DNA of 64,000 bases. It comes from JAUWTJ01 sp965603015 (GTDB lineage: Bacteria; Pseudomonadota; Alphaproteobacteria; M2410). Below are positions 42,152 through 51,434 of the stretch, piece after piece. The position numbers and the translations under genes were made by a program. Positions within the stretch are counted from its first letter, which is position 1; each line of letters begins with the position of its first letter. The stretch is taken from assembly GCA_965603015.1 (NCBI GenBank), contig CBFDBJ010000006.1:1-64000 (forward strand), in the 5' to 3' direction. Under the pieces are notes generated by a model. That model saw only the letters and a program-made list of their open reading frames with translations. It ran no database searches and was not told where the DNA came from.

Positions 42152-43822
42152 ATGTCTGAAGCCGTTGAACGTGAATCCATGGAATATGACGTCGTCATCG
42201 TCGGGGCCGGCCCCGCCGGGCTTTCAGCTGCGATCCGGTTGAAGCAGGTTGCTGAGGAAGAAGGCCGTGAAATTTCGGTTTGTGTTTTGGAAAAGGGCGC
42301 CGAGGTTGGGGCGCATATCCTGTCCGGTGCGGTTCTTGATCCCATAGCGCTCAAGGAGCTCTTCCCCGATTTCATCGAACGCGGCGCACCGATGGATGCT
42401 GAGGTTACCGAGGACAAGATGCTTGTTCTTGGACCGGCCGGGTCTATGACCCTGCCGAATTTTACGTTTCCGCCCCTGATGAGCAATCACGGCACTTACA
42501 TCGTCTCGCTCGGTAATCTGTGTCGCTGGATGGCCGAACAGGCCGAGGCCATGGGTGTCGAGATTTACCCGGGCTTTGCCGCCTCTGAAGTCGTCTATAA
42601 CGAAGATGGTTCGGTCAAAGGCGTCGCAACCGGCGACTTTGGTATTGGCCGCGATGGCCAGCCGAAGGACAGTTATACACGCGGCATGGAATTGCATGGC
42701 AAATACACCTTCATTTCCGAAGGCGCTCGCGGATCGCTCGCCAAACAGCTGATGTCCAAATTTGAGCTCGACAAGGATTGTGACTTTCAGAAGTTCGGCA
42801 TCGGGATCAAGGAGCTGTGGCAAATCGATCCGGCGCAGCACAAACCCGGCAGAGTCATGCACACCATGGGGTGGCCGCTGAAAAGCGATACCGGCGGTGG
42901 GACATTCATGTATCATTTTGGCGACAATTATGTCTCTCTGGGTTTTGTTCTCCATTTGAATTACAAGAACCCGTACCTGTCGCCCTTTGACGAGTTGCAA
43001 CGGTTTAAGCAACATCCGGATATTCGCCCCATCTTTGAAGGTGGCAAGCGCATTTCCTATGGTGCGCGCGCAATGACCAGTGGCGGTCTGCAATCCATTC
43101 CCAAACTTGTCTTCCCGGGCGGTGCGCTGATCGGCTGTTCCGCCGGCTTTATGAATCTTCCGCGCATCAAGGGCACCCACAATGCCATGAAGTCAGCCAT
43201 GGTTGCCGCTGAAGCCGCAGCAGCAGCGCTGAAACAAGATCGGTCCTGGGATGAGCTCGAGGCTTATCCGGAAGAATTGGCCAAGAGCCACGTCTACAAG
43301 GATCTGAATCCAGTCAGAAACGTCAAACCTCTGGTTGGCAGATTTGGCGCGATCATCGGCACCATGCTGGGCGGTTTCGACATGTGGTTCCAGACCATAT
43401 TCCGCTTCTCGCTCTTTGGGACCTTGAAGCACGGCAAGCCGGATTATGCGACGCTCAAGCCGGCCAATCAGTGTACCCCGATAGATTATCCAAAACCTGA
43501 TGGCGTGGTCAGTTTCGACAAGCTTTCGTCGGTCTTCATTTCGAGCACCAATCACGAAGAAGACCAGCCGATTCACCTGCAGCTGAAGGACCCGGATTTG
43601 CCGATCAACGTCAACCTGCCCAAATGGGCGGAGCCCGCTCAGCGTTTCTGCCCTGCAGGCGTTTATGAAGTGCTGACAGACGACGACGGTTCAAACCCGA
43701 AGTTCCAGATTAATGCGCAAAACTGCGTCCACTGCAAAACCTGCGATATCAAGGACCCAAGCCAGAATATCAACTGGACAGTGCCTGAAGGCGGCGGCGG
43801 CCCAACCTATCCAAACATGTAG
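42152..43822 (+). CDS. Electron transfer flavoprotein-ubiquinone oxidoreductase
   Basis: This inner-membrane flavoprotein passes electrons from ETF (fatty-acid and amino-acid oxidation) to ubiquinone. The 556-residue sequence has the FAD-binding VVIVGAGPAGLSAAIRL near residue 14, a second FAD segment GCSAGFMNLPRIKGTHNAM and the C-terminal [4Fe-4S] ferredoxin-like domain (FCPAGVYEV, then NCVHCKTCDIKDPSQNI). The length matches the family. AAGGAGG precedes the ATG. ETF subunits are not in the window. Confidence 0.97.
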   Translation: MSEAVERESMEYDVVIVGAGPAGLSAAIRLKQVAEEEGREISVCVLEKGAEVGAHILSGAVLDPIALKELFPDFIERGAPMDAEVTEDKMLVLGPAGSMTLPNFTFPPLMSNHGTYIVSLGNLCRWMAEQAEAMGVEIYPGFAASEVVYNEDGSVKGVATGDFGIGRDGQPKDSYTRGMELHGKYTFISEGARGSLAKQLMSKFELDKDCDFQKFGIGIKELWQIDPAQHKPGRVMHTMGWPLKSDTGGGTFMYHFGDNYVSLGFVLHLNYKNPYLSPFDELQRFKQHPDIRPIFEGGKRISYGARAMTSGGLQSIPKLVFPGGALIGCSAGFMNLPRIKGTHNAMKSAMVAAEAAAAALKQDRSWDELEAYPEELAKSHVYKDLNPVRNVKPLVGRFGAIIGTMLGGFDMWFQTIFRFSLFGTLKHGKPDYATLKPANQCTPIDYPKPDGVVSFDKLSSVFISSTNHEEDQPIHLQLKDPDLPINVNLPKWAEPAQRFCPAGVYEVLTDDDGSNPKFQINAQNCVHCKTCDIKDPSQNINWTVPEGGGGPTYPNM

Positions 43823-43882
43823 GCACGTCCGAATATGGTGGCACAGATAATTTGGTAATTTGTGATAGGCTCATTCTGCATG

Positions 43883-43915
43883 AGGTTTCCGGGGGCTCTG
43901 GCCTGACGGAAACCT
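43883..43915 (+). other. Leader hairpin upstream of the TPR lipoprotein gene
   Basis: A perfect 9-bp stem AGGTTTCCG/CGGAAACCT with a 15-base loop lies between the ETF-QO stop and the TPR gene start (43941). No T-run follows, so it is not a standard terminator; it may be an mRNA-processing or attenuation structure. Confidence 0.35.
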
Positions 43916-43940
43916 GCTGACGGGAAGGACAAGAGGCAGA

Positions 43941-45728
43941 ATGAGAGGCAGGCGTATTTTTGAGGGGCTCCTTCGATCTGCACGGTGGCCTGCAGTCATT
44001 TCGCCTTTCAATGGCGTTCTGGCAAATGCTGTGCTGGTGGCGGCTGTCTCTTTGACGGCCTGCGAAACAACTGGCCAGCAGGATTACGCCAGCGTGCTTG
44101 GCGAGCCTGAGACCTCCTACGCCAGGATTGGCACACTCTATGGTAATTACCTCGCCGCTCAGGAAGCAACGCGCCTTAAGGATAGCCGCGCTGCAGCGAA
44201 CTACTATGACCGTGCGCTGAAGGCCGATCCGGATAATCAAATCCTTCTTGAGCGGGCCTTCATGTTTGAGGTCTCTGCGGGTAACAAAACCAAAGCGCGG
44301 GACCTGGCGTCCCGGATTGTTGAAAACGGGTCTGACAACCGGCTTGCCCGGCTGGCGTTGGCGGTCAGGGAAATCGAACGCGGGCGCATGAGCACGGCGC
44401 GCAAGCATCTCGAAGAGTCGGCACGGGGGCTCTACAACGGCTTTGCCATTGATCTCATAAAGGCATGGATCTTTGCCTCGGAGCGCGATTTCCAACAGGC
44501 TGAGGCGATTCTCGGGAACCTCAATGCCCTTGGGCGAGAGGACATTTATCGCTCCTATCATCTGGCCCTCATGTACGATGCTCAGGGCAAAAACGAACTC
44601 GCCGAGCAGCACTACCGCAAAGCCGTTGAAGAAAGTGATACGGTCGCAATCCGGATAGTTGACGCATACGGTCGGTTTCTGGAGCGTAACAAAAGGCCGC
44701 TAGAAGCTGTCGCGCTTTACCAGGCCTTTCTTGCCAATCTGCCGGACAACGCTCTGATTGAATATTCGTTGAGGCGCGCAACAGGTGGCGAGAATGTCCC
44801 GGACCGGCTCATCAAGAATACAAGAGACGGCGTTGCAGAGGCAATTTATGGTGTTGCGGGCCTCCTGGCGGGTGATCGAAATATCAATCTGCCGATCCTC
44901 TATCTTCAAATGGCGCTTTGGGTAAAGCCGGATTTTCAGGAGGCGCGGCTCCTCATGGGCGAGCTTTACTGGCAGGCACAACAATACGAATTGTCGGCGC
45001 GCGCCATGGCATCAGTTCCGCTTGATCATCCGTTCGCGCCGGCGGCAGGTGTCCAGATTGCGCTCAGCCTTGAGCGGATGGGGCGTCCGGAAGAAGCGGA
45101 AAAAATATTGCTACGCGCGATAGCCAATCATCCGAACGATCCGACGGCAACCATAGCGCTTGGCGACATTCTGCGGTCAAATGAAAAATACGAGCAGGCG
45201 GTCGGGGCTTACGACCGTGCCTTTGAACTCCTTGGTGATGAGAAGGCCAGCTGGTTCCTTTACTATTCTCGCGGGGCCTCACTTGAGCAAGCCGGATTTT
45301 GGACTGAAGCCGAAATCGATCTTCTGGCAGCGCTGGAGCGCGCTCCGGATCAGCCAATTGTCCTCAACCATCTTGGCTACTCCTGGGTGGACCGCGGCCT
45401 GCGGCTGGAGGAGGGGTTGGAGCTTGTCCGAACAGCCGTGGACCTGTCACCGGGCAACGGCTTTATTGTCGACAGTCTGGGCTGGGCTCATTTCCGTCTT
45501 GGAGAATACGACACCGCCGTCAAATATCTTGAACGTGCCCTTGAACTTGAACCTGAAGATCCAACGCTTCATGAGCATCTTGGCGATGCCTACTGGATGG
45601 CTAACCGTAAAAGAGAAGCGCAGTTCCAGTGGCAACATGCGCTGGAACGCGATCCCGCGCAGGATCAGATCGAAATAATCAGGGCGAAACTGATCGACGG
45701 TCTCAAACACCCTGAGCCGGTTACCTGA
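43941..45728 (+). CDS. TPR-repeat lipoprotein
   Basis: A 595-residue protein with a long N-region, a hydrophobic segment and a lipobox VSLTAC at about residue 40. About ten TPR-like helical pairs follow, for example AANYYDRALKADPDNQILLE, FQQAEAILGNLNALG and YLERALELEPEDPTLHEHLG. It is probably an outer-membrane or periplasmic scaffold; partners are unknown. The position ahead of ispE is typical in alphaproteobacteria. An AAGAGG sequence precedes the ATG. Confidence 0.87.
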   Translation: MRGRRIFEGLLRSARWPAVISPFNGVLANAVLVAAVSLTACETTGQQDYASVLGEPETSYARIGTLYGNYLAAQEATRLKDSRAAANYYDRALKADPDNQILLERAFMFEVSAGNKTKARDLASRIVENGSDNRLARLALAVREIERGRMSTARKHLEESARGLYNGFAIDLIKAWIFASERDFQQAEAILGNLNALGREDIYRSYHLALMYDAQGKNELAEQHYRKAVEESDTVAIRIVDAYGRFLERNKRPLEAVALYQAFLANLPDNALIEYSLRRATGGENVPDRLIKNTRDGVAEAIYGVAGLLAGDRNINLPILYLQMALWVKPDFQEARLLMGELYWQAQQYELSARAMASVPLDHPFAPAAGVQIALSLERMGRPEEAEKILLRAIANHPNDPTATIALGDILRSNEKYEQAVGAYDRAFELLGDEKASWFLYYSRGASLEQAGFWTEAEIDLLAALERAPDQPIVLNHLGYSWVDRGLRLEEGLELVRTAVDLSPGNGFIVDSLGWAHFRLGEYDTAVKYLERALELEPEDPTLHEHLGDAYWMANRKREAQFQWQHALERDPAQDQIEIIRAKLIDGLKHPEPVT

Positions 45729-45781
45729 ATGAGCTGAATGAAAATCAAGTTCGGTTCGCCTCGGGCCAGTAAGGTTTTTTG

Positions 45782-46645
45782 ATGATCACTGAAATTGCCA
45801 GGGCCAAAGTCAACCTCACCCTCCATGTCACCGGACGGCGCGAAGACGGCTATCACATGCTCCAAAGTCTGGTGGTTTTCCCGGATATTTTCGACCGGCT
45901 GATTTTTGAGGCTGACGACGAGATCAGCCTTACCCTGGAGGGCCCGCGCGCCGCAGACCTGAAAGGGTCTGACCCACAGAGCAACCTGGTTCTGCGTGCA
46001 GCAAAAGACCTGCAACAGGCGTTTGGTGTCACGCGAGGCGCCCGCATTGTGCTTGAAAAAAATCTTCCAACGGCGGCGGGGATCGGTGGCGGTTCAGCCG
46101 ATGCTGCTGCCGCGCTCCGGGGGCTCCTCAAGCTCTGGTCGCTTCAGCCGGATGAAGTCAAACTACTGGATATTGCGCTCGGGCTGGGCGCCGACGTGCC
46201 CGTTTGTATGGCAAGCTGCAGCGCCATCATGTCCGGAATAGGTGAAGGTGTGCAGCCGGTCCAGGATCTGGTTCCGCATTGGCTCGTTCTTGCCAATTGT
46301 GGACGCCCTGTCCCCACCGGCTCTGTTTTCAGGGATCTGGATATATCAGGGGGCAGCGAAGCATTCTCTCAAGCGCCTGAAGGATTGAGCTCTTTCAGTG
46401 GGCTGACAGAATATCTGGGTTCTGCGAAAAATGATCTTCAGAAACCGGCGATTGCGCTGGAGCCTGAGATTCAGCACTGCCTCGATGCCTTGCGCGCCTG
46501 CGACCAAATCGCTCTGGCCCGGATGTCGGGGTCCGGTGCGACGTGTTTCGGACTGTTCGAACACGAAGCCGACGCGCGCGCAGCTCGGCATGCGCTGGCC
46601 TCTCTCCATCCGGACTGGTGGGTTTGCGCCGGAAATGTAGATTAA
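45782..46645 (+). CDS. ispE: 4-diphosphocytidyl-2-C-methyl-D-erythritol kinase
   Basis: A GHMP kinase of the MEP isoprenoid pathway. It has the N-terminal ARAKVNLTLHVTGRREDGYH, the ATP loop PTAAGIGGGSADAAAAL and the C-terminal ARMSGSGATCFGLF. The frame can also open at a TTG one codon earlier; the ATG at 45782 with AGG seven bases upstream is preferred, giving 287 residues. Its stop overlaps the convergent polyprenyl synthase stop by four bases. Confidence 0.96.
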   Translation: MITEIARAKVNLTLHVTGRREDGYHMLQSLVVFPDIFDRLIFEADDEISLTLEGPRAADLKGSDPQSNLVLRAAKDLQQAFGVTRGARIVLEKNLPTAAGIGGGSADAAAALRGLLKLWSLQPDEVKLLDIALGLGADVPVCMASCSAIMSGIGEGVQPVQDLVPHWLVLANCGRPVPTGSVFRDLDISGGSEAFSQAPEGLSSFSGLTEYLGSAKNDLQKPAIALEPEIQHCLDALRACDQIALARMSGSGATCFGLFEHEADARAARHALASLHPDWWVCAGNVD

Positions 46646-47673
46646 TAAGTGCGGTTGATGCAAAAGTCGACGATGCCGTTGAGTGCTTTGGTGTATTCGC
46701 TTTCCGGGAAAATCGCCAGGGCGTCTTTTGCCATGGCGCCGTAGTGGCGGGCGCGTTCGATGGTGTCTTTCAGGGCATCATGCTTGACCAGCAATGAAAT
46801 CGCGCGCTGAAGATCTGCCTCGTCCTGCTCGCCGTCGACAATCGTGCGGTTCCAGAAGGCGCGTTCATCGTCATTGCCGCGGCGGAACGCAAGCAGGATC
46901 GGCAGTGTCACCTTGCCTTCGCGGAAGTCGTCTCCGATGGTCTTGCCGAGTTTCGCCTGGGCGCCGGAATAATCAAGCGCATCGTCGACGATCTGAAAGG
47001 CAATACCAAGATTGTGGCCATAGGAATGTAGGGCATTTTCCTCGCCCGCCGGTGCTCCCGCGATGACAGCACCGACCTGCGCCGCCGCTTCAAACAGTGC
47101 CGCCGTCTTGGCGCTGATGACCTTGAGGTAGTTATCTTCGGTGGTAGAAGTGTCATTGGCGGTGATGAGCTGCATCACCTCGCCTTCGGCAATAATCGCC
47201 GAGGCATTTGAGAGAATATCGAGGACCCGCACATTGTCGGCTTCGACCATCAACTGGAACGAGCGCGAGAACAGGAAGTCGCCGACCAGAACACTGGCCT
47301 GATTGCCCCAGATCGTGTTGGCCGTGGGCGAGCCGCGCCTAAGGTCACTTTCGTCGATGACATCATCGTGCAGCAGCGTTGCGGTGTGAATGAATTCCAC
47401 AGCGGCAGCAAGTTTGAGCTGAGCCTCGCCTCGGTAACCGCACATTTTAGCCGCCGCCAGGGTGATCATGGGCCGGATTCGCTTGCCGCCGGAATTGATG
47501 AGATGGCCGGCAAGGTTCGGGATCATCTCGACCGGGCTTTCCATCCGGTCGATAATGACGTCGTTCACCCGGGTCAGCTCTTCAGCGACCAGCGACTGCA
47601 ATTGGGCAACGGCATTGTCTCCCGCAGGGTCTTTGGCCGATTTGGCTCCCTCAAACTTTACAACGACTGCCAC
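46642..47673 (-). CDS. Long-chain polyprenyl diphosphate synthase (octaprenyl/decaprenyl type)
   Basis: It makes the isoprenoid side chain of ubiquinone. The 343-residue protein has the first Asp-rich motif in LLHDDVIDESDLRRGSPTAN, the second in FQIVDDALDYSG, and LINSGGKRIRPM near residue 60. Chain length cannot be set from sequence alone. It is divergent from the DUF2007 gene and convergent with ispE, which feeds the same pathway. Confidence 0.94.
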   Translation of the reverse strand: MAVVVKFEGAKSAKDPAGDNAVAQLQSLVAEELTRVNDVIIDRMESPVEMIPNLAGHLINSGGKRIRPMITLAAAKMCGYRGEAQLKLAAAVEFIHTATLLHDDVIDESDLRRGSPTANTIWGNQASVLVGDFLFSRSFQLMVEADNVRVLDILSNASAIIAEGEVMQLITANDTSTTEDNYLKVISAKTAALFEAAAQVGAVIAGAPAGEENALHSYGHNLGIAFQIVDDALDYSGAQAKLGKTIGDDFREGKVTLPILLAFRRGNDDERAFWNRTIVDGEQDEADLQRAISLLVKHDALKDTIERARHYGAMAKDALAIFPESEYTKALNGIVDFCINRTY

Positions 47674-47802
47674 AGTGCCTGCCTCATTTTAGTAGTATTT
47701 GGTCCAACAAGGAGACATTATGGTGGAGTGACCGGAAGGGTCAAGCCGCAGTTCTGACGGCGCCCTGCGGCACGAAGTTGCAGTAGAGGGAGCAGCAAGG
47801 CG

Positions 47803-48039
47803 ATGATTGAGGTCATGCGGACCACAAACCCGGTCGATATCAGTTATATCGAGGCAATCCTCAAGGATGCCGGCATCCATATGGCTGTTTTTGACAGTAA
47901 CATTTCAATCGTTGAGGGTAGCATTGGCCTCTTCCCCAAACGTGTAATGATTTCTGAAGACGACTGCGCCGCAGTGCGCGACTTGCTGCGCGGGACCGAG
48001 CTTGAAAGCGCTCTGTTGCCACAATTCATGCAGGCGTGA
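47803..48039 (+). CDS. DUF2007 domain protein (putative signal-transducing protein)
   Basis: A 78-residue ferredoxin-like-fold protein: EVMRTTNPVDISYIEAILKD, then GIHMAVFDSN, then PKRVMISEDDCAAVRDLLR. The family is widespread, cytosolic and of unknown role. The fold, length and place between the polyprenyl synthase and the methyltransferase agree with other alphaproteobacteria. It is followed 49 bases later by the methyltransferase gene. Confidence 0.88.
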   Translation: MIEVMRTTNPVDISYIEAILKDAGIHMAVFDSNISIVEGSIGLFPKRVMISEDDCAAVRDLLRGTELESALLPQFMQA

Positions 48040-48088
48040 CAGGGTCAGATACCCCGTCATACCGGGGACATTGAGAGCAAAAGGTGTC

Positions 48089-48892
48089 ATGAGCGATCAA
48101 CTGCCAGAGGTTACAGATCAGCCAGAGGTCACAGATCAGCCAAGCGTCACAGATCAGGATGTGACAGACAATGCCTTTCTGGACGGCGCGCTGGGGATCT
48201 TTCAACCCCGTGAGGGGTATCGCGCAGCTATTGACGCTGTGTGCCTGGCAGCTGCAGTGCCAGCTCGCCCCGGGGACCGCGTTCTCGACATCGGCATGGG
48301 GGTCGGCGTCACCGGCCTGTGCCTGGCGAAGCGGGTTGGCGGGATCAAGCTCCACGGATTGGAAATACAGGCGGATCTGGTAGATCTTGCGAACAGGAAC
48401 GCCAAACGTAATGCCATTGATGATGTGCGGGTAACCTGTGGGGACATTATGGTTCCGCCGGCAGAACTGGAGGTGGACAGCTTTGACCATGTTCTCACAA
48501 ATCCGCCGTTCTATGATTTCCACAAGGCAATTTCACCACCGAACGAAAGCAAGAGCCGCGCCCATATGCATGACGGAGCTGATTTCATCAAAAGCTGGCT
48601 GTCGCAATCGATAAACTTTCTGAAGCCGCAGGGAACTCTGACTCTGGTTCATCCTGCAGAGTTTCTCGATGATCTGCTTGGCCATCTCTCTGGCCCGCTT
48701 GGTGATCTTGTGGTTTTCCCCCTGTGGCCAGGCAATGGCAAGGCGGCGAAGCGGATAATTATTTCCGGCCAAAAAGGAACCTCCGGCGCTCTCAGACTCT
48801 TGCCCGGTCTTCGTCTTCACGCTCCGCCGAGGCGCTATGCGCCGGAAACCGAGGCGATATTGCGCGGCGGGGCGGGGATAGATCTCAGCTAA
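48089..48892 (+). CDS. SAM-dependent methyltransferase, tRNA1(Val) A37 N6-methyltransferase-like
   Basis: A class I methyltransferase of 267 residues. The SAM motif is VLDIGMGVGVTGLCLA, and the N6-adenine-type NPPF motif is in DHVLTNPPFYDFH, as in TrmN6/YfiC. The start at 48089 begins an unusual repeat PEVTDQ-PEVTDQ-PSVTDQ encoded by three 18-base units (48104-48157). The frame runs back to 48002, but that would overlap the DUF2007 gene. Its end overlaps the convergent TPR gene by four bases. Confidence 0.87.
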   Translation: MSDQLPEVTDQPEVTDQPSVTDQDVTDNAFLDGALGIFQPREGYRAAIDAVCLAAAVPARPGDRVLDIGMGVGVTGLCLAKRVGGIKLHGLEIQADLVDLANRNAKRNAIDDVRVTCGDIMVPPAELEVDSFDHVLTNPPFYDFHKAISPPNESKSRAHMHDGADFIKSWLSQSINFLKPQGTLTLVHPAEFLDDLLGHLSGPLGDLVVFPLWPGNGKAAKRIIISGQKGTSGALRLLPGLRLHAPPRRYAPETEAILRGGAGIDLS

Positions 48893-49980
48893 TAGCGGCG
48901 TTTCACGGGCTTTGTTTCTACCGGTTGGAGGATCACCATGGCAGCGTCAAGCTGGGGATTGTCCGGGTCAAGGGTGATGGCCTGTTTCAGGTCAGAGCGT
49001 GCCTGGTCCAGCAAATTCTCGTCCGTCCCGGCAAGGCGTGCGCCGAGCAACCCTCGGCCATAGTACGCATCAGCGGTTCCCGGGTTGAGGTCAATCGCTG
49101 CCGTGAAATCGGCGGCGGCTTCCTCTGGTCTATCAAGGTGCGCAAGGAGCGCGCCGCGATTGACCAGAACGCGGGGGCTTGTCGGATCAAGGTCAGCCGC
49201 CCGATTAAAGTCTTCAAGCGCCGCCGCGCTTTGGCCCAGTCGATGTTGAGCCATGCCGCGATAGAGAAACAGGTCAGAGCTCGGCGCGGCCAGTGCGATG
49301 GCGCGGTCAAAGTCTGCGAGAGCGGGGGCGGCAGCGCCCTTGTAAAGAGACGCCAACCCGCGATCCCTCAAGGCGGGGACATGACCCGGATTGATCTCAA
49401 GGGCGCGTTGCAAAAAGGCAATGGCCCGCTGGGTCTCTCCGCTCTGGAGCCACGCGGTGCCGAGCCCGGCCAGGACATCGGCGTTGTGAGGGGCAAGGCG
49501 AAGGGTAGACCGGAAAAGCGCCAGTGCGAGTTTGTTGTCTTCACGTCCGAGCCAGGCCCGACCCAGCGACACAGCATAACCTGTGTTCTCGGGTTGTTGC
49601 TTGACGGCTCTGGAAAAATCATCGATCGCCCGATTGTGTGCGCCGATGCGCTCAAAGAGTGTACCGCGAAAGTGCAGATAGTGGGATTGAAGCTCCACGT
49701 CACGCAGCTCATCAATGCAGGCGTCAAAAATAACAAGGCCCTGGAAATACTTCTCGTTTTCGATTGTCGCCTGCGCAAGTTGGCAATCCGCGACAGCGCC
49801 CGCAGCGGACAGCCCGCCGGCATCCACGGGACCTTGCAGCGAGAACGGCGGTACGGACATTTGTTCTTCATCAAGTGCCAGCGCTGGAACGGCCGCCGAC
49901 CCCGTCATCACAACAAGCCCTGCCACCACAACTGGACATGAAAAAATGTAACGCACTGTTCTCCCAATCGATTTCAGCAA
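48889..49980 (-). CDS. Exported TPR-repeat protein
   Basis: A 363-residue protein with a signal sequence (FSCPVVVAGLVVMTGSAAVPALA) followed by six or more TPR motifs, such as AIDDFSRAVKQQPENTGYAV, AIAFLQRALEINPGHVPALR and ALEDFNRAADLDPTSPRVLV. It is probably periplasmic; partners are unknown. The longest frame opens with a TTG at 49980. A GTG at 49956 preceded by GGGAGA is another credible start and still leaves the signal peptide intact. Confidence 0.85.
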   Translation of the reverse strand: MLKSIGRTVRYIFSCPVVVAGLVVMTGSAAVPALALDEEQMSVPPFSLQGPVDAGGLSAAGAVADCQLAQATIENEKYFQGLVIFDACIDELRDVELQSHYLHFRGTLFERIGAHNRAIDDFSRAVKQQPENTGYAVSLGRAWLGREDNKLALALFRSTLRLAPHNADVLAGLGTAWLQSGETQRAIAFLQRALEINPGHVPALRDRGLASLYKGAAAPALADFDRAIALAAPSSDLFLYRGMAQHRLGQSAAALEDFNRAADLDPTSPRVLVNRGALLAHLDRPEEAAADFTAAIDLNPGTADAYYGRGLLGARLAGTDENLLDQARSDLKQAITLDPDNPQLDAAMVILQPVETKPVKRRY

Positions 49981-50132
49981 CCCTCATTCAGCAAGAGTGA
50001 CCGGAAACATTGAATTTCTGCACTATAGAGCTTATCTATGGCTAAATTACGCACGCGTCCAGTCGCGTTGAGATTGACCCTGCTGCCGGGATGGGAAGTT
50101 CCGGCGACGTCAGAGAGTAAGACATTGATATT

Positions 50133-51005
50133 ATGAAGAAATTTCTGCAAAAATTGCCCTTTTCCCGAAAACGTGGGCCGCGTGTAGCGGTTCTGAGAAT
50201 GAACGGGGTGATTTCTTCCGCGGGACGCTTCGGTCAGGGGCTGAATTTGAGCGGCCTGGCCGGTGCAATCAAACATGCCTTTGATATACCGCAGCTGAAG
50301 GCAGTTGCCCTGGTGGTAAATTCTCCAGGCGGTTCGCCGGTGCAGTCCAGCCTGATCTTCAAGAGAATACGCGCCCTTGCGGATGAGAAGGGCGTCCCGG
50401 TCTTTGCTTTCATGGAAGATGTCGCCGCTTCGGGCGGGTATTATATTTCCGTTGCGGCCGACGAAATCTTTGCCGACGAAAGCTCGATTGTGGGCTCGAT
50501 CGGTGTCGTTTCTGCCGGGTTCGGATTTGACAAGGCTATCGAGAAATTTGGTGTCGAGCGCCGCATCTATACTGCGGGTGACCGTAAAGCCACGCTTGAT
50601 CCTTTCCAGCCCGAGAACGAGGAAGATATCAAACGGCTCCTTGCCATGCAGGCCGAAGTGCACACCACTTTCAAGTCCGTTGTGAAGGAGAGGCGGGGCA
50701 ACCGTCTCACAGAGGACGACGACAAGCTCTTTTCCGGTGAGTTCTGGTCCGGCACCCAGGCGGTCAGGCTCGGTCTCATCGACGGGATCGGTGATCTGCG
50801 TACTGTGATGCGGCGGCGCTTTGGCAAGAAAGTCAGGCTCATCGTCGTGACGCGGGAGCGGCCCTGGTGGAAGCGTGCCACCAGCTTCGGCATGAAGACG
50901 GGCTCTGTCGAAGAACAGCCGGCGCGCGCCATTGGTGCAGGGTTTGCCGGCGAGCTTCTCAATGCCGTCGAGGTTCGTTCCCTGTGGTCCCGGTTTGGCC
51001 TTTAA
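50133..51005 (+). CDS. S49-family signal peptide peptidase (SppA-like, short form)
   Basis: A 290-residue SohB/SppA-type protease. The catalytic serine is in MEDVAASGGYYISVAAD, and the general-base lysine in YTAGDRKATLDPF. The N-terminus is basic (MKKFLQKLPFSRKRGP) without an obvious membrane helix, so it may be peripheral to the membrane. The SPGGSPVQSSLI oxyanion region is intact. It forms a probable transcript with the small zinc-ribbon protein 21 bases downstream. Confidence 0.92.
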   Translation: MKKFLQKLPFSRKRGPRVAVLRMNGVISSAGRFGQGLNLSGLAGAIKHAFDIPQLKAVALVVNSPGGSPVQSSLIFKRIRALADEKGVPVFAFMEDVAASGGYYISVAADEIFADESSIVGSIGVVSAGFGFDKAIEKFGVERRIYTAGDRKATLDPFQPENEEDIKRLLAMQAEVHTTFKSVVKERRGNRLTEDDDKLFSGEFWSGTQAVRLGLIDGIGDLRTVMRRRFGKKVRLIVVTRERPWWKRATSFGMKTGSVEEQPARAIGAGFAGELLNAVEVRSLWSRFGL

Positions 51006-51026
51006 TCAGTAATCAGGAGAGCAGCC

Positions 51027-51287
51027 ATGTTAAATGCCCTGTCAGCCCTTCTCGTGGTGCTCTTTGGTGTTTTCTTCTTCAGGTCCCTCATTGGTGGCAA
51101 GGGAAGCTATAAGGCCAAAATGGAAGAGGCCAAACGAAAGGCCGCCGAGTACAAGGAAAAGGCCCGAGCCGAGCATCAGTCCCGTGAAAAGGTAACCGCT
51201 GAAGATATGCGCCAGTGTGCGGTTTGCGAAGCCTATGTCCCGACGAGCGCCGCGTCCAATTGCGGCCGTCAGGGGTGCCCCTGGTGA
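51027..51287 (+). CDS. Membrane-anchored zinc-ribbon-like small protein
   Basis: An 86-residue protein with one N-terminal membrane helix (LNALSALLVVLFGVFFF), a charged Lys/Glu helix and a C-terminal Cys pattern C-x2-C-x11-C-x4-C (CAVCEAYVP to GCPW), likely binding zinc. It resembles PP0621-type proteins by layout, but I am unsure of the family. It lies between the S49 gene and glyQ. Confidence 0.75.
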   Translation: MLNALSALLVVLFGVFFFRSLIGGKGSYKAKMEEAKRKAAEYKEKARAEHQSREKVTAEDMRQCAVCEAYVPTSAASNCGRQGCPW

Positions 51288-51434
51288 TCCTTGGTGTCCC
51301 GATCCAGGCATATCTTGACCCCTGCGGCCCCTGTCGCTAGTTTCCACCCCGACCCGCCCTGAGCCGACTCGCCCTGAGTCGACCCGCAACAACCCTGTTG
51401 GACCGGCGTTTTCAAATAATGATGAGTACCAGTT

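Noticed and set aside
42224..43180. 318-residue frame opposite the ETF-QO gene
   Set aside because: It is a shadow of a clear FAD-dependent enzyme.
48724..49941. 405-residue plus-strand frame opposite the exported TPR protein
   Set aside because: The minus strand encodes a signal peptide and regular TPR motifs; the opposite frame is compositional.
51330..51410. Short direct repeats (CGACYCGCCCTGAGY, two copies plus a partial) before glyQ
   Set aside because: Too short and few to call a repeat array or regulatory element; probably slippage in the spacer.
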